Numbered from the stretch's first letter, positions 8,880 to 18,080 are shown. The stretch: DNA of 64,000 bases from Fodinibacter sp963811825 (GCA_963811825.1 CAWESS010000036.1:186001-250000); one strand, 5' to 3'. Program-made: numbers and translations. The notes: generated by a model from the sequence alone, not told the origin.

Positions 8880-10640
8880 TCACTCCACCCCGATGAGCAG
8901 CGGGTAGATCGGCTGCCCCCCGTCGACGACGATCACCTCGAGCTCGGGGCGGTCGCGCTCGAGCGCGGCGGCCGTGCGCTCGCCCAGGCCGGCAACGGCA
9001 TCCGCGCCGACGACGAGGGTGACCAGCTCTCCCCCGGCCGACAGGAGCCGGTCGAGCACGTCGCGGGCGGACACCTCGATCTCGGTGCCGAGGAAGGCGA
9101 CGTCGCCGTCGACGATGCCGAGGACGTCACCGGGGTGGCAGACCCCGGCCCAGGTGAGCGCCTCCTTGGTCGCCACCGACACGGCACCGTGGCGGGTCGC
9201 GACGGCCGCGCCGGTCATGGCGACGACGTTGGCGTGCACCCCCCTTGTCGTGTCGAGCACGGCCAGGGCGGCGAGTGACTGCACGGTCGTGCGGGCGGGC
9301 ACCACGTGGGCGTCGATGCCCTCTCCCGACGCGGCCTCGGCGGCGACGCCGGCGGCCAGGAGGGTGTCGCGGTCCCCGGGCAGCAGCACGACCGCAGGAG
9401 CGCCCGTGGCGCGGGCTGCCGCGAGCAGCTGGCCCGCCGAGGCGCGTCGGCCGGGTGCGGACTCGACGACCACGGCCCCGGCCTCACGCAGCAGGGCCGC
9501 GATGCCCGGGCCTGCTGCGCACGCGACGACGGCGATCGGCGCGTGGTGCTCGCGGGTGGCGACCTGCGTGGCGAAGTGCGAGATGCGGATGCGCTCGGGG
9601 CGCCCCGCCGCGATGCCGGCCTCGACCGCGGCGCCCGGGTCGTCGACGTGGACGTGGACGTTCCACAGGTCGGGGCCGCCGACGACGAGGAGCGAGTCGC
9701 CCAGGCCGTCGAGGGTGCGCGTGAGGGTCTCGACCGCTGCGGGGTCGGTGGCGTTCAGGAGGTACATGACCTCGTAGGCCGGGCCGTCGCCGAGCAGGTC
9801 GCCCTCGCGGTCGAGCGGGTCGTGACCGGGCAGTGCCGCGCGGGACGCCGCGTCGGCACCGGTGGCGCCGGTGGCGGGCGCGGGGGTGTCGCTCACGGCA
9901 TCCGGGGTCGGCAGGGTGCCGCCGGGGTCGGCGCGCCACTCGTGGCGTCGGTGCAGGGCCGGGCCACCGGCGAGGAAGCTGTCGTCACGGTCAGTCCAGC
10001 GCCCCGTGATGACGCGGTGGAACGACTCGAGCATGAGCACGGCGCCCGCGCCCCCGGCATCCACCACCCCGGCACGGGCGAGCGCCTCGAGCTGGTCAGG
10101 GGTGCGAGCCAGCGCGTCGCGGGCGGCATCGACGGCAGCCTGCGCCACGTCGGCCAGCGAGCCACCGCGCGCGGCGACGGTGACCGCGGCGGCGGCCCCG
10201 GCATCCGCGACGGTGAGGATGGTGCCCTCCTGGGGGTGGGCGACGCACGCCCTGGCCGCGGCGGCGCCCCGCGCGAACGCGGCGGCAAGGAGGGCTGCGT
10301 CGATCTCCTCCACCTCGGCCTCGATGACGACGTCGCAGACGCCGCCGACGATCTGGCTGACGATGACGCCCGAGTTGCCGCGCGCGGACAGCAGGATCGC
10401 CCGCTTGAGGGTGTGGCACTCGCGCACCAGGCTCGCGGTACCGAGGATGCCGGCGCCCTCGTGGACGGCGACGACCTCGTCGATCGCGGCATCGAAGGTG
10501 AGGTAGAGGTTGGTGCCGGTGTCGCCGTCGGGCACCGGGAAGACGTTGAGCGCGTCGATCTCGGTGCGCCTCGCGGCGAGCGCCGCACGCGTCAGCAGGG
10601 CCCAGTGGCGGGCGTCGGCAGCGGTGAGGACGTCGGGCAC
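8880..10640 (-). CDS. DAK2/DhaL-domain kinase, FakA (YloV) family
   Basis: A 586-residue protein whose N-terminal 200 residues are a DhaL-type kinase domain. NVFPVPDGDTGTNLYLT near residue 34 carries the Asp residues that bind Mg-ATP, and SARGNSGVIVSQI near residue 95 is the conserved glycine-rich block. The rest is the longer FakA/YloV C-terminal region. In Firmicutes FakA phosphorylates fatty acids bound to FakB; the substrate here is not shown. A Pro/Ala/Thr-rich linker near residues 245-270 separates the halves. It diverges from rpmB and precedes recG, the standard actinobacterial order. Confidence 0.88.
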   Translation of the reverse strand: MPDVLTAADARHWALLTRAALAARRTEIDALNVFPVPDGDTGTNLYLTFDAAIDEVVAVHEGAGILGTASLVRECHTLKRAILLSARGNSGVIVSQIVGGVCDVVIEAEVEEIDAALLAAAFARGAAAARACVAHPQEGTILTVADAGAAAAVTVAARGGSLADVAQAAVDAARDALARTPDQLEALARAGVVDAGGAGAVLMLESFHRVITGRWTDRDDSFLAGGPALHRRHEWRADPGGTLPTPDAVSDTPAPATGATGADAASRAALPGHDPLDREGDLLGDGPAYEVMYLLNATDPAAVETLTRTLDGLGDSLLVVGGPDLWNVHVHVDDPGAAVEAGIAAGRPERIRISHFATQVATREHHAPIAVVACAAGPGIAALLREAGAVVVESAPGRRASAGQLLAAARATGAPAVVLLPGDRDTLLAAGVAAEAASGEGIDAHVVPARTTVQSLAALAVLDTTRGVHANVVAMTGAAVATRHGAVSVATKEALTWAGVCHPGDVLGIVDGDVAFLGTEIEVSARDVLDRLLSAGGELVTLVVGADAVAGLGERTAAALERDRPELEVIVVDGGQPIYPLLIGVE

Positions 10641-10684
10641 GGCCTCACCCTAACCGCCTGCACCGACGCACCGCGGGAGGCGTT

Positions 10685-10714
10685 TTGGTTGCTCGGGTGT
10701 GGCTCGGCTACTCT
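10685..10714 (+). promoter_or_regulatory. Sigma-70-type promoter of rpmB
   Basis: TTGGTT (10685-10690) and TACTCT (10709-10714) are separated by 18 bases, giving a start about 65 bases before the rpmB GTG. The region lies between divergent genes. Recognised by pattern only. Confidence 0.55.
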
Positions 10715-10783
10715 TGTCCGGTTGCGCGCCTGCTCGTGCGGGCCGCCGAAGACCACCAATCACACCATCTCAGGAGTACACCC

Positions 10784-10978
10784 GTGGCTGCCAACTGCGA
10801 CGTCTGCGGCAAGGGACCCTCTTTCGGGCACAGCATCTCGCACTCGCACCGTCGCACCAAGCGTCGCTGGAACCCCAACATCCAGCGCGTCAAGGCGCTC
10901 GTGGGCGAGGCCGGTGTCACCCCGAAGCGACTCAACGTCTGCACCTCCTGCCTCAAGGCGGGCAAGGTCAAGCGCTGA
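10784..10978 (+). CDS. rpmB: 50S ribosomal protein L28
   Basis: A 64-residue ribosomal protein starting MAANCDVCGKGPSFGHSIS, with SHRRTKRRWNPNIQ in the middle, both diagnostic for L28. CDVC and CTSC form a zinc ribbon, so this is the zinc-containing form. The GTG at 10784 is preceded by AGGAG at 10772-10776. It is a single-gene unit between the DAK2 gene and thiL, followed by a strong terminator. Confidence 0.97.
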   Translation: MAANCDVCGKGPSFGHSISHSHRRTKRRWNPNIQRVKALVGEAGVTPKRLNVCTSCLKAGKVKR

Positions 10979-11000
10979 GGTCCCCTCACCCAGCATGAAT

Positions 11001-11027
11001 CGGGCGGCTCCCTTCGGGGGCCGCCCG
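11001..11027 (+). terminator. Hairpin terminator after rpmB
   Basis: CGGGCGG (11001-11007) pairs with CCGCCCG (11021-11027), and further inner pairs close around a CTTCG-type loop. It starts 22 bases after the rpmB stop. A short T-containing stretch follows. It may also serve thiL from the other strand. Confidence 0.8.
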
Positions 11028-11077
11028 TTCGCTTGCCCTCGAGGCAGGCTCGGATGCCGTGCGGCCGGCTCAGCGGG

Positions 11078-12105
11078 TCAGCGGGCGAAGTGGTCCCAGC
11101 CTCGCGCGTCGTCGGGCACGGCGCCGTCGACCGTGACCCGCGGGCCCTCCGGCCCGACCGGGAGCACCCGGCCGATGACGACCCAGGGGTGCTCGGCGTC
11201 CGCCGGCAGGGACGCCTCGTCGGCGAACGTCCCGACGAGCGAGTGTTCCTCGCCGCCGGCCAGCACCTGGTGCCAGGCCTCGTCCGACCCGAGCGCGAGG
11301 GTCAGCGGCCCCGCGGCGAAGTGGTCGCGCAGCACCGTCGCGTCGAGGTCGACCTGCACCCCGCTCGCGCGTGCCACCCGGGCGAGGTCGGTCACCAGTC
11401 CGTCGGAGACGTCGATGAGGGCGTGGGCCCCCGCTGCCGCGGCACCGCGGCCCGGCCTGCCACGGCGGCACGGGTGCGCGGTGGTGACCCAGCAGAGCGA
11501 GCACGGCAGCGGCGCGGGACGACCCGGCATCCGACGACTCGCCCCGCTCACCGCGCTGGAACAGCGCCAGCCCTCCACCTGACCAGCCGAGCGTCCCGCA
11601 CACGGCCACGACGTCACCCGCACGCGCGCCGGAGCGCAGCACCGGGGCGCGACCTCGCAGGTCGCCCAGCGCCGTCACCGAGACCACGACCACCCCCGGG
11701 GGCGCCCCGGAGAGGTCGCCACCGACGACCGGAGCCCCGGCCCGGTGGGCGAGCGAGGCGATACCGCGCGCCAGGTCGACCGCCCAGGCGACCTCGAGGT
11801 CGGGGTCGGCGGCCAGCGAGACGAGCAGGGCCGTCGGCGTCGCTCCCATGGCGGCGATGTCGGCGAGGTTCTGCGCCGCGACCTTGACCCCCACGTCGTG
11901 ACGCGGACGACCACTCGTCGCGCCAGTCCAGCCCCCGCACCATCGAGTCCGTCGTGGCCACGACCGACCCCCCGGGTGCGCCGACGACGGCGGCGTCGTC
12001 ACCCGGGCCGACGGGCACCGAGCCCCACGCCGGGAGCGGTGTTCCGGCATACACGGGGAAGATCTGCTCGAGCAGCTCACCCTCGCTGGTGTCTCGCAAC
12101 CGCAC
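11078..12105 (-). CDS. thiL: Thiamine-monophosphate kinase ThiL, two frame breaks
   Basis: Makes thiamine diphosphate from thiamine monophosphate. Three segments in three frames give one colinear protein of about 340 residues. The first (12105 to about 11905) has PVGPGDDAAVV and VVATTDSMVRGLDW. The second (to about 11455) has DVGVKVAAQNLADIAAMGA and VVGGDLSGAP. The third has HALIDVSDGLVTDLARVA and LAGGEEHSL. All AIR-synthase-type metal and ATP motifs are present. The two breaks are single-base shifts in G/C-rich tracts and look like assembly errors. It diverges from the Lrp-type gene. Confidence 0.9.
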
Positions 12106-12247
12106 CGTGACCTACCCTCCCGAAGACGTGGGGACCCCTCGCACGGTAGCGTCTGGGGCGCGCCGGTCCCGACGGGCGCGCCCCGACCGAGACGGGCCGA
12201 CCGGCCCCGACGAACGAAGCTTCGACCAACGAAGAGGTGGCACTCCA

Positions 12248-12481
12248 GTGGTACAGGCCTACATCCTGATCCAGACCGACGTCGGCCGCGCCGCGACCGT
12301 CGCCGAGTCGATCGCCCAGATCGAGGGCGTCGCCCTCGCCGAGGACGTCACCGGTCCCTACGACGTGATCGCTCGCGTCGAGGCCACGACGGTCGACGAG
12401 CTCGGCAAGCTCGTCATCGCCAAGATCCAGGACGTCGAGGGCATCACCCGCACCCTCACCTGCACCGTGGTGCACGTCTGA
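12248..12481 (+). CDS. Stand-alone Lrp/AsnC ligand-binding (RAM) domain protein
   Basis: A 77-residue protein that matches only the effector-binding half of Lrp/AsnC regulators (VQAYILIQTDVGRAATVAE, then GPYDVIARVEA and TRTLTCTVVHV). There is no helix-turn-helix. Such short forms assemble into rings and can bind amino acids or modulate full-length Lrp proteins (family knowledge). The GTG at 12248 follows GAGGTGG at 12233-12239. It sits between divergent thiL and the DUF3515 gene, as in many actinobacteria. The ligand is unknown. Confidence 0.9.
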   Translation: MVQAYILIQTDVGRAATVAESIAQIEGVALAEDVTGPYDVIARVEATTVDELGKLVIAKIQDVEGITRTLTCTVVHV

Positions 12482-12936
12482 TCACGCGACGCATTCGCAC
12501 GACGGCGGCCGCGCTCGGCGGGGCCGCCGTCGTGCTGTCCGGGTGTTCCTCGGCGGTCGAGGTGAGCCGTGCCGGCGGGTGGCTCGACGCCCGCCTGCGT
12601 GAGCTGCCGGGGCCGTTCTTCCCGTCCGAGGTCTCCGGGATGCCGCGTGAGGACACCGCGCCCACCTCACCCGCCGTCGCGGCCTGGGGTGACCCCGCCG
12701 TGATCGCCCGCTGTGGCGTGGCAGCACCGGGGCCGACCGAGATCGAGTGCCTGGAGGTCGACGGGGTGGGGTGGATCCCGGAGGAGCTGAGCGACGGCAT
12801 CCGGTTCACGTCGTTCGGCACCGAGCCGGCACTCGAGGTGCTCGTGCCGAGCAACTACGCCCCCGAGGGGCTGTTGCTGCCGGCGTTCGCGGCTGCCGCG
12901 AGCGCCCTGCCGGCCAACGGCCTCGCCTGCCGCTGA
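12481..12936 (+). CDS. DUF3515 lipoprotein
   Basis: About 150 residues with a short charged N-terminus, an Ala/Gly-rich hydrophobic stretch and a lipobox LSGC at about residue 22, so a lipid-anchored exported protein. The body matches DUF3515 (WGDPAVIARCGV, then GWIPEEL and RFTSFGTEPALEVLVP). The start is unresolved: the frame opens at the stop codon of the preceding gene, with CTG 12478 or ATC 12481 as non-standard candidates and GTG 12532 too late to keep the signal peptide. A small indel here is possible. Function unknown; usually near ddl and thiL. Confidence 0.8.
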   Translation: MTRRIRTTAAALGGAAVVLSGCSSAVEVSRAGGWLDARLRELPGPFFPSEVSGMPREDTAPTSPAVAAWGDPAVIARCGVAAPGPTEIECLEVDGVGWIPEELSDGIRFTSFGTEPALEVLVPSNYAPEGLLLPAFAAAASALPANGLACR

Positions 12937-12947
12937 CGTGTCGCCTG

Positions 12948-12997
12948 TTGACGCTGTCCGCTAACTCTGTTAGCTTTTGGCTATCGTCATTAGCTAA
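12948..12997 (+). promoter_or_regulatory. Promoter with overlapping inverted-repeat operator for the hydrolase-tetR pair
   Basis: TTGACG (12948-12953) and TAGCTT (12971-12976) are spaced by 17 bases. The perfect inverted repeat GCTAACTCTGTTAGC covers 12960-12974, overlapping the -10 box. A second palindromic half, TTAGCTAA, lies at 12990-12997, just before GGAGGA. This is the expected layout for autorepression by the TetR protein encoded downstream. Confidence 0.75.
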
Positions 12998-13010
12998 CTT
13001 GGAGGACCAG

Positions 13011-13844
13011 ATGATCGAGTACCTGGACATCGCCGGCAACACCATCGCCTACGACGTGACCGGCGAAGGACCCCTGGTCGTCCTGGCGCACGGCATGGGC
13101 GACAGCCGGCACTCCTACCGCTTCGTCGCACCGGCGCTGGTTGCGGCCGGCTACCGGGTCGCGAACGTCGACATCCGCGGCTGCGGCGAGTCCAGCCTCG
13201 GCTGGGAGGGGTACAGCCGCACCGACATCGCCGGTGACCTGGTGGCCGTCGTGCGTCACCTGGGTGGCCCGGCCGTGATCATCGGGCAGTCGATCAGCGG
13301 CGGGGCGGCGACCATCGCGGCCGCCACAGCGCCTGAGGTGATCACCGGGGTCGTCGAGCTGGCCCCCTTCACCCGCAAGCAGTCGGTCTCCCTGGGCGGG
13401 CTGTTGCGGGTCAAGCGCTACCGGGCCGGCTCCACGCGGCTCGCGATGACCATGCTCGGGAGCCTGTCAGCCTGGAAGAAGTACCTCGACCTGGCCTACC
13501 CCACCAAGCCCGCCGACTGGGCCGGCGAACTGGGGCGGATCGACGCCACGATGAGCGAGCCGGGCCGGATGAAGGCCCTTCAGTCCATGTGCAAGAGCGC
13601 ACCGACCGACGCAGGCGCGCAGCTGCCCAACGTCACCTGCCCGGTCCTGATCGTCCAGGGCAGCCTCGACCCCGACTGGGCCGACCCCCGCGCCGAGGGC
13701 GAGAAGATCATGGCCGATCTTCCCGCCGGCCTCGGGGAGCTGGTGGTCCTCGAGGGCGCCGGCCACTACCCGCACGCCCAGATGCCAGACGAGGTCCTCG
13801 CACTGACCCTGCCGTTCCTGGCCAAGGTGCTGACCAATGCCTAG
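13011..13844 (+). CDS. Alpha/beta-fold hydrolase
   Basis: A 277-residue hydrolase with the oxyanion block AHGMGDSRHSYR near residue 30, the nucleophile elbow GQSISGG near residue 98 (Ser in GxSxG), a catalytic Asp in VQGSLDPDWADP and a His in EGAGHYPHAQMP. The family includes haloalkane, ester and epoxide hydrolases; the substrate cannot be assigned. ATG 13011 has GGAGGA 7 bases upstream. Its end overlaps the tetR start by 8 bases, so the two form one unit behind a single operator. The unit is inserted between DUF3515 and ddl, which are usually neighbours. Confidence 0.88.
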   Translation: MIEYLDIAGNTIAYDVTGEGPLVVLAHGMGDSRHSYRFVAPALVAAGYRVANVDIRGCGESSLGWEGYSRTDIAGDLVAVVRHLGGPAVIIGQSISGGAATIAAATAPEVITGVVELAPFTRKQSVSLGGLLRVKRYRAGSTRLAMTMLGSLSAWKKYLDLAYPTKPADWAGELGRIDATMSEPGRMKALQSMCKSAPTDAGAQLPNVTCPVLIVQGSLDPDWADPRAEGEKIMADLPAGLGELVVLEGAGHYPHAQMPDEVLALTLPFLAKVLTNA

Positions 13845-14426
13845 GGCCGGGCTGGACCCCGCCTCGGTCACCGTGGCCGGGGCCGCCCTGGTCGACGAGA
13901 TCGGCTTCGACCGGCTCAGCATGGGCCTGCTGGCCGAACGGCTCGGAGTCAAGACACCCTCGCTCTACAAGCACGTCGCCAGCCAGGCCGACCTGTCCCA
14001 CCGGATCGCTGTCCTGGCCATGACCGAGCTCGCCGACGCCATCCGCGACGCCACCCAGGGACGGGCCGGCAAGGAGGCCCTCGTCGCCGGGCGCACACGC
14101 GATGCGGACATTCGTGCTCGAGCACCCCGGCAGGTACGCGGCGGGCAACGCCGCCAGCGTCACCGGGACCGGACGACCCGCTGATCCCCGCCGTCGATCG
14201 AGTCCTCGCCTCCTGGGCGGCCATGCTGCACGGGTACCAGCTCGACCCCGCCCAGGAGATCCACGCGCTGCGGATGCTGCGCAGCTTCCTGCACGGATTC
14301 GTGGCGCTGGAGTCAACCGGCAGCTTCCAGCTCGACACCGACGTCGATGACAGCTTCACGTGGATGCTCGGCTTCATCGACCAGGGCCTCACGGCGACAC
14401 TGCCCCACCTGACTCCCGCCCTCTGA
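13837..14426 (+). CDS. TetR-family regulator, two frame breaks
   Basis: The N-terminal 80 residues form a TetR DNA-binding domain (LSMGLLAERLGVKTPSLYKHV). The remainder continues in two other frames: FVLEHPGRYAAGNAASVTG from about 14100, then, after about 14168, WAAMLHGYQLD and HGFVALESTGSFQLDTD. Joined, they give a normal protein of about 195 residues with a TetR C-terminal domain. It overlaps the hydrolase gene and very likely represses the shared promoter through the GCTAAC repeats. The breaks look like indels, since each downstream segment is well conserved. Confidence 0.82.
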
Positions 14427-14630
14427 CGTCACGTCCATCGACTCTTCCGCTGCGATGGCGGCGTCTGGGTTCTGGCATGAAGGCAGAGCGACGCCCGATG
14501 ACGTCGACGCCCACGGGGAACTGCTCGCGCTGCAGGGCGAAGCCGCAGCGCCGACCGACCCCGTCTGGACCGCCCGCTGCAGCGCCACCGGTGTCGACGA
14601 GGTCTTCTACGTCCAGGATCACCAACTGGT

Positions 14631-14688
14631 GACGGGGTTGTCCGCTCGGGACGGGCGTGTAAGCGCGTCTCGAGCGGACAACCCCGTC
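14631..14688. terminator. Long-stem hairpin between convergent tetR and ddl
   Basis: GACGGGGTTGTCCGCTCG (14631-14648) is the exact reverse complement of 14671-14688, giving an 18-bp perfect stem with a 22-base loop. There is no T-run. It lies between convergent genes, so a two-way terminator is likely. The 200 bases upstream (14430-14630) show no convincing gene. Confidence 0.65.
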
Positions 14689-14704
14689 AGCAGGTGTCCC
14701 GGCC

Positions 14705-15859
14705 TCAGCGCAGGCCGGTACGCCGCTCCAGCGCCAGCGCGATGAGCTCGTCGATGAGCTCGGGATAGCTCAGCCCGCTCGCCGCCCACATCCGCGGGTA
14801 CATCGAGCTCGGCGTGAAGCCGGGCATCGTGTTGACCTCGTTGACGAGCACGTCACCGCGCTCGGTGAGGAAGAAGTCGACCCGGGCCAGTCCCTCGCAC
14901 CCGGCGACGTCGAAGGCCCGCGCCGCCATCTCGCGGATGCGCTCCGAGACGGTGTCCGACACCTCGGCGGGGGTGACCAGCCGCACGTCGGCCGCCGACA
15001 GGTACTTCGCGTCGAAGTCGTAGAACTCGTGGTTCTGCACCACGATGCACTCCCCCACGACGCTGGTGCGCGTCACGTCGGTGCCGCGCCCCTCGAGCAC
15101 CCCGCACTCGATCTCGCGCCCGACGACCGCGGCCTCGACGACGACCTTGGGGTCGTGCTCGCGGGCCGCCTCGATGGCCGCCTCGAGCGCCTCGGGCTCC
15201 GACACCTTCGTGATGCCCATGCTCGAACCGGCCCGCGCCGGCTTGACGAACACCGGCCACGACAGCCCGTGCACGGCATCCATCGCGGCCGCGGGGTCAC
15301 GGCGCCACTCCTTGTCGGTGATGACGACGTAGGGCCCGACGGGCAGCCCCGCAGAGGACAGCAGGACCTTCATGACGTGCTTGTCCATCATCGCCGCGGA
15401 TGCCGTCACCCCGGACCCGACGTACCTCACGTCGGCGAGGTCGAGCAGCCCCTGGATCGTGCCGTCCTCGCCGAACGGGCCGTGCAGCAGCGGGAAGACG
15501 ACGTCGACCTCGCCGAGGGTGCGGGGCGGCTGCCCGGGCTCCTGGACGACGAAGGTACGGTCGGTCGCGCTCGTGGGAACGATGACGCTCGGGGCGCCGC
15601 TGGCCACCTCGGGCGTGTGCCCGGTCGCCAGGCGGAGCACCTCCGGGTCGTCGGGCGCGAGCACCCAGTGGCCGTCCCTGGCGATGCCGACGGGTACGAC
15701 GTCGTACCGGTCTCGGTCAAGGGCCTCCAACACGCTGGATGCCGTGGCGCACGACACCGCGTGCTCCGACGAGCGCCCCCCGAACACGAGGGCGACGCGA
15801 ATCCGGCGGGGCGCGTCCCCGTCGCCGGAACGGGCAGGGAGGGTCGGGTCGGTGCTCAT
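14705..15859 (-). CDS. ddl: D-alanine--D-alanine ligase
   Basis: An ATP-grasp enzyme making D-Ala-D-Ala for peptidoglycan, 384 residues. The N-terminus has VALVFGGRSSEHAVSC, the middle HGPFGEDGTIQGLLD, and the ATP-grasp region VFVKPARAGSSMGI. The C-terminus has LVNEVNTMPGFTPSSMYPRM, the metal-binding motif. I chose ATG 15859 because TAGAGT lies 8 bases upstream (complement of 15868-15873); the frame stays open to 15892. It converges with the tetR gene and diverges from the PLP enzyme. Confidence 0.96.
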   Translation of the reverse strand: MSTDPTLPARSGDGDAPRRIRVALVFGGRSSEHAVSCATASSVLEALDRDRYDVVPVGIARDGHWVLAPDDPEVLRLATGHTPEVASGAPSVIVPTSATDRTFVVQEPGQPPRTLGEVDVVFPLLHGPFGEDGTIQGLLDLADVRYVGSGVTASAAMMDKHVMKVLLSSAGLPVGPYVVITDKEWRRDPAAAMDAVHGLSWPVFVKPARAGSSMGITKVSEPEALEAAIEAAREHDPKVVVEAAVVGREIECGVLEGRGTDVTRTSVVGECIVVQNHEFYDFDAKYLSAADVRLVTPAEVSDTVSERIREMAARAFDVAGCEGLARVDFFLTERGDVLVNEVNTMPGFTPSSMYPRMWAASGLSYPELIDELIALALERRTGLR

Positions 15860-15944
15860 CGCCAGCGACTCTATCCGCTGGCCGCACCCCATCCCGGATG
15901 CCGGCCCCGGGTGCGGCCCTCGGCGCGCGCCCCACTCGCGGGCA

Positions 15945-15950
15945 TACCCT
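15945..15950 (+). promoter_or_regulatory. -10 box of a leaderless promoter (PLP lyase)
   Basis: TACCCT at 15945-15950 is followed by six bases and the GTG at 15957, so transcription would begin at the start codon. No Shine-Dalgarno is present. A clear -35 box is not seen. Confidence 0.55.
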
Positions 15951-15956
15951 GACGCC

Positions 15957-17069
15957 GTGACGACGACTCCCGAGCACCCCTTCGAGCAGCAGCCGAGCAG
16001 CGACCGACTCTCCCCCGCGACGCGCGTCGTCGCGCTGGGGCGCGAGGCCGCCGCTCCCGGGCAGCAGGTGGGGGCACCCCTGGTGCTCAGCTCGACCTAC
16101 CACGCCGGCGGCGACGTCATGTACGCCCGCTCGGGCAACCCGACGTGGAGCGCCTTCGAGGAGGCCCTCGGCGACCTCGAGGGCGGGGACGCCCTGGTCT
16201 TCGCCTCGGGCATGGCCGCGGTCTCGGCCGCCCTGTCCCTCCTCCCCCACGGCGGCACGGTCGTCGCACCCGACGCGGCCTACAACGGCGTCGTCGCCAC
16301 CCTGGCCGCCCGTGAGGCCGACGGGTCGGCGACCGTGCGGCGGGTCGACGTCACCGACACCGACACCGTGATCGCAGCACTCGACGGCGCCGACCTGCTC
16401 TGGCTGGAGTCACCCACCAACCCGTTGCTCGAGGTCGCCGACCTCCCGACGCTCCTCGCCGCCGCCCGTGAGCGCGGTGTGCTCTCGGTCGTCGACAACA
16501 CCTTCGCCACCCCCCTGCTGCAGCGCCCGCTCGAGGACGGCGCCGACCTCGTCGTGCACTCGGTGACCAAGTACCTCTCCGGGCACAGCGACGTGCTGCT
16601 CGGCGCGGTCGTGACCACCACGTCGGATGCCGGTCGCGCCCTCCACGAGCGCCTCCTCACCCACCGCACCATCAACGGCGCGATCGCCGGGCCGATGGAG
16701 GTCTGGCTCGCCCTGCGCGGCCTGCGCACCCTGCACCTGCGGGTCGAGCGGGCCCAGACGAGCGCCCGCGACCTCGCCGCGCGACTGGCGACCCACCCGG
16801 GAGTGACGCGTGTCCGGCATCCGGGCTGGGGCGGCATCCTCTCGATCGAGGTGGCCGGTGGTGCAGAGGCGGCGCAGCGGGTCTGCGAGGCCACGCGGCT
16901 GTGGGTCCACTCGACGAGCCTGGGTGGGGTCGAGAGCCAGCTCGAGCGCCGTCGCCGGATCCCGAACGAGCCACCCCAGGTCCCCGAGAACCTCGTGCGG
17001 CTGTCCGTCGGCATCGAGGACGTCGACGACCTGTGGAACGACCTGGCCCAGGCCCTCGACCGCGCCTGA
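15957..17069 (+). CDS. Cys/Met-metabolism PLP enzyme (cystathionine gamma-lyase/synthase type)
   Basis: A 370-residue PLP-dependent trans-sulfuration-family enzyme. YARSGNPTWSAFEEAL and FASGMAAVSAAL are the substrate and cofactor blocks, WLESPTNPLLEV and VVDNTFATP precede the PLP lysine in HSVTKYLSGHSDVLLG, and HSTSLGGVESQLERRRR ends the active site. Gamma-lyase and gamma-synthase activities are not separable from sequence here. GTG 15957 is fixed by the adjacent -10 box. It diverges from ddl and converges with gpsA. Confidence 0.87.
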   Translation: MTTTPEHPFEQQPSSDRLSPATRVVALGREAAAPGQQVGAPLVLSSTYHAGGDVMYARSGNPTWSAFEEALGDLEGGDALVFASGMAAVSAALSLLPHGGTVVAPDAAYNGVVATLAAREADGSATVRRVDVTDTDTVIAALDGADLLWLESPTNPLLEVADLPTLLAAARERGVLSVVDNTFATPLLQRPLEDGADLVVHSVTKYLSGHSDVLLGAVVTTTSDAGRALHERLLTHRTINGAIAGPMEVWLALRGLRTLHLRVERAQTSARDLAARLATHPGVTRVRHPGWGGILSIEVAGGAEAAQRVCEATRLWVHSTSLGGVESQLERRRRIPNEPPQVPENLVRLSVGIEDVDDLWNDLAQALDRA

Positions 17070-17081
17070 GCCCTCGCGCGC

Positions 17082-18080
17082 TCAGGCGGTCTCGGCCTTG
17101 CGCGGACGCGACAGCAGGGCCGAGACGACCTCCTGGGCGCTGCGGTCGCGCTGGATCATCGCGTCGACCTGCTCGATGATCGGCACGTCGACCCCGGTGT
17201 TGCGCGCCAGCTCGAGGATCGAGGTGCACGACTTCACACCCTCGGCCGTCTGCTTCGTGACGGCGATGACCTCCGAGACCGCGAGCCCCTGACCCAGGCG
17301 CACCCCGAACGAGTGGTTGCGCGACAGCGGCGACATGCACGTGGCGATGAGGTCGCCCACGCCCGCCAGCCCGGCAAACGTCGGCGCCTCGCCCCCGAGG
17401 GCCATGCCGAGGCGCATCGTCTCGGCCAGGCCTCGCGTGATGATCGACGCCTTGGAGTTGTCGCCCATGCCGAGCCCCTCGGCCATGCCGACGGCGAGCG
17501 CGATGACGTTCTTCACCGCGCCGCAGATCTCGGTGCCGACCACGTCGGCGCCGGTGTAGGGCCGGAAGTAGGGCGCGGCGCACGCCGCCGCGACGAGCTC
17601 GGCCATCGCCGGGCTCGACGACGCCACGACCGAGGCCGCCGGCTGCTTCACGGCGATCTCGCGCGCGAGGTTCGGCCCGGAGACGATGACGACCCGCTCG
17701 GGCTCGACGCCGCCCGCCTCGGCGATCACCTCGGACATCCGCCGCGTCGTGCCCAGCTCGACACCCTTCATGAGCGAGACGACCGCAGCGGTTGACGGCA
17801 GCGCCGACCCCCACACGGCGAGGTTGGCCCGCAGCGTCTGCGACGGCACCGCGAGCACGACGATGTCGGCCCCGTGACCGGCCTCGGCGGGGTCGGTCGT
17901 CGCCCGGATGGTGCTCGGCAGGCGCAGCTCGGGCAGGTAGTCCTGGTTGGTGCCGGCGTTGATCTGGTCCACGACCTCGGCCCGCCGCCCCCACATCGTC
18001 ACCGTCGTGCCGGCATCCGCGAGCACGGACGCGAAGGCCGTGCCCCAGCTTCCCGTGCCGTACACCGCTGCGCTCGTCAT
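17082..18080 (-). CDS. gpsA: Glycerol-3-phosphate dehydrogenase (NAD(P)+)
   Basis: Makes sn-glycerol 3-phosphate for phospholipid synthesis, 332 residues. The N-terminal Rossmann motif is VYGTGSWGTAFASVLAD. VSGPNLAREIA, the catalytic lysine in CGAVKNVIALAVG and the GVGDLIATCMSPLSRN block are all present. The start ATG overlaps the plsC stop by 4 bases (TCAT at 18077-18080), so the two phospholipid genes are translated together. Confidence 0.97.
   Translation of the reverse strand: MTSAAVYGTGSWGTAFASVLADAGTTVTMWGRRAEVVDQINAGTNQDYLPELRLPSTIRATTDPAEAGHGADIVVLAVPSQTLRANLAVWGSALPSTAAVVSLMKGVELGTTRRMSEVIAEAGGVEPERVVIVSGPNLAREIAVKQPAASVVASSSPAMAELVAAACAAPYFRPYTGADVVGTEICGAVKNVIALAVGMAEGLGMGDNSKASIITRGLAETMRLGMALGGEAPTFAGLAGVGDLIATCMSPLSRNHSFGVRLGQGLAVSEVIAVTKQTAEGVKSCTSILELARNTGVDVPIIEQVDAMIQRDRSAQEVVSALLSRPRKAETA

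Noticed and set aside
14430..14630. Coding sequence between tetR and ddl
   Set aside because: Frames on both strands lack start signals and recognisable content.
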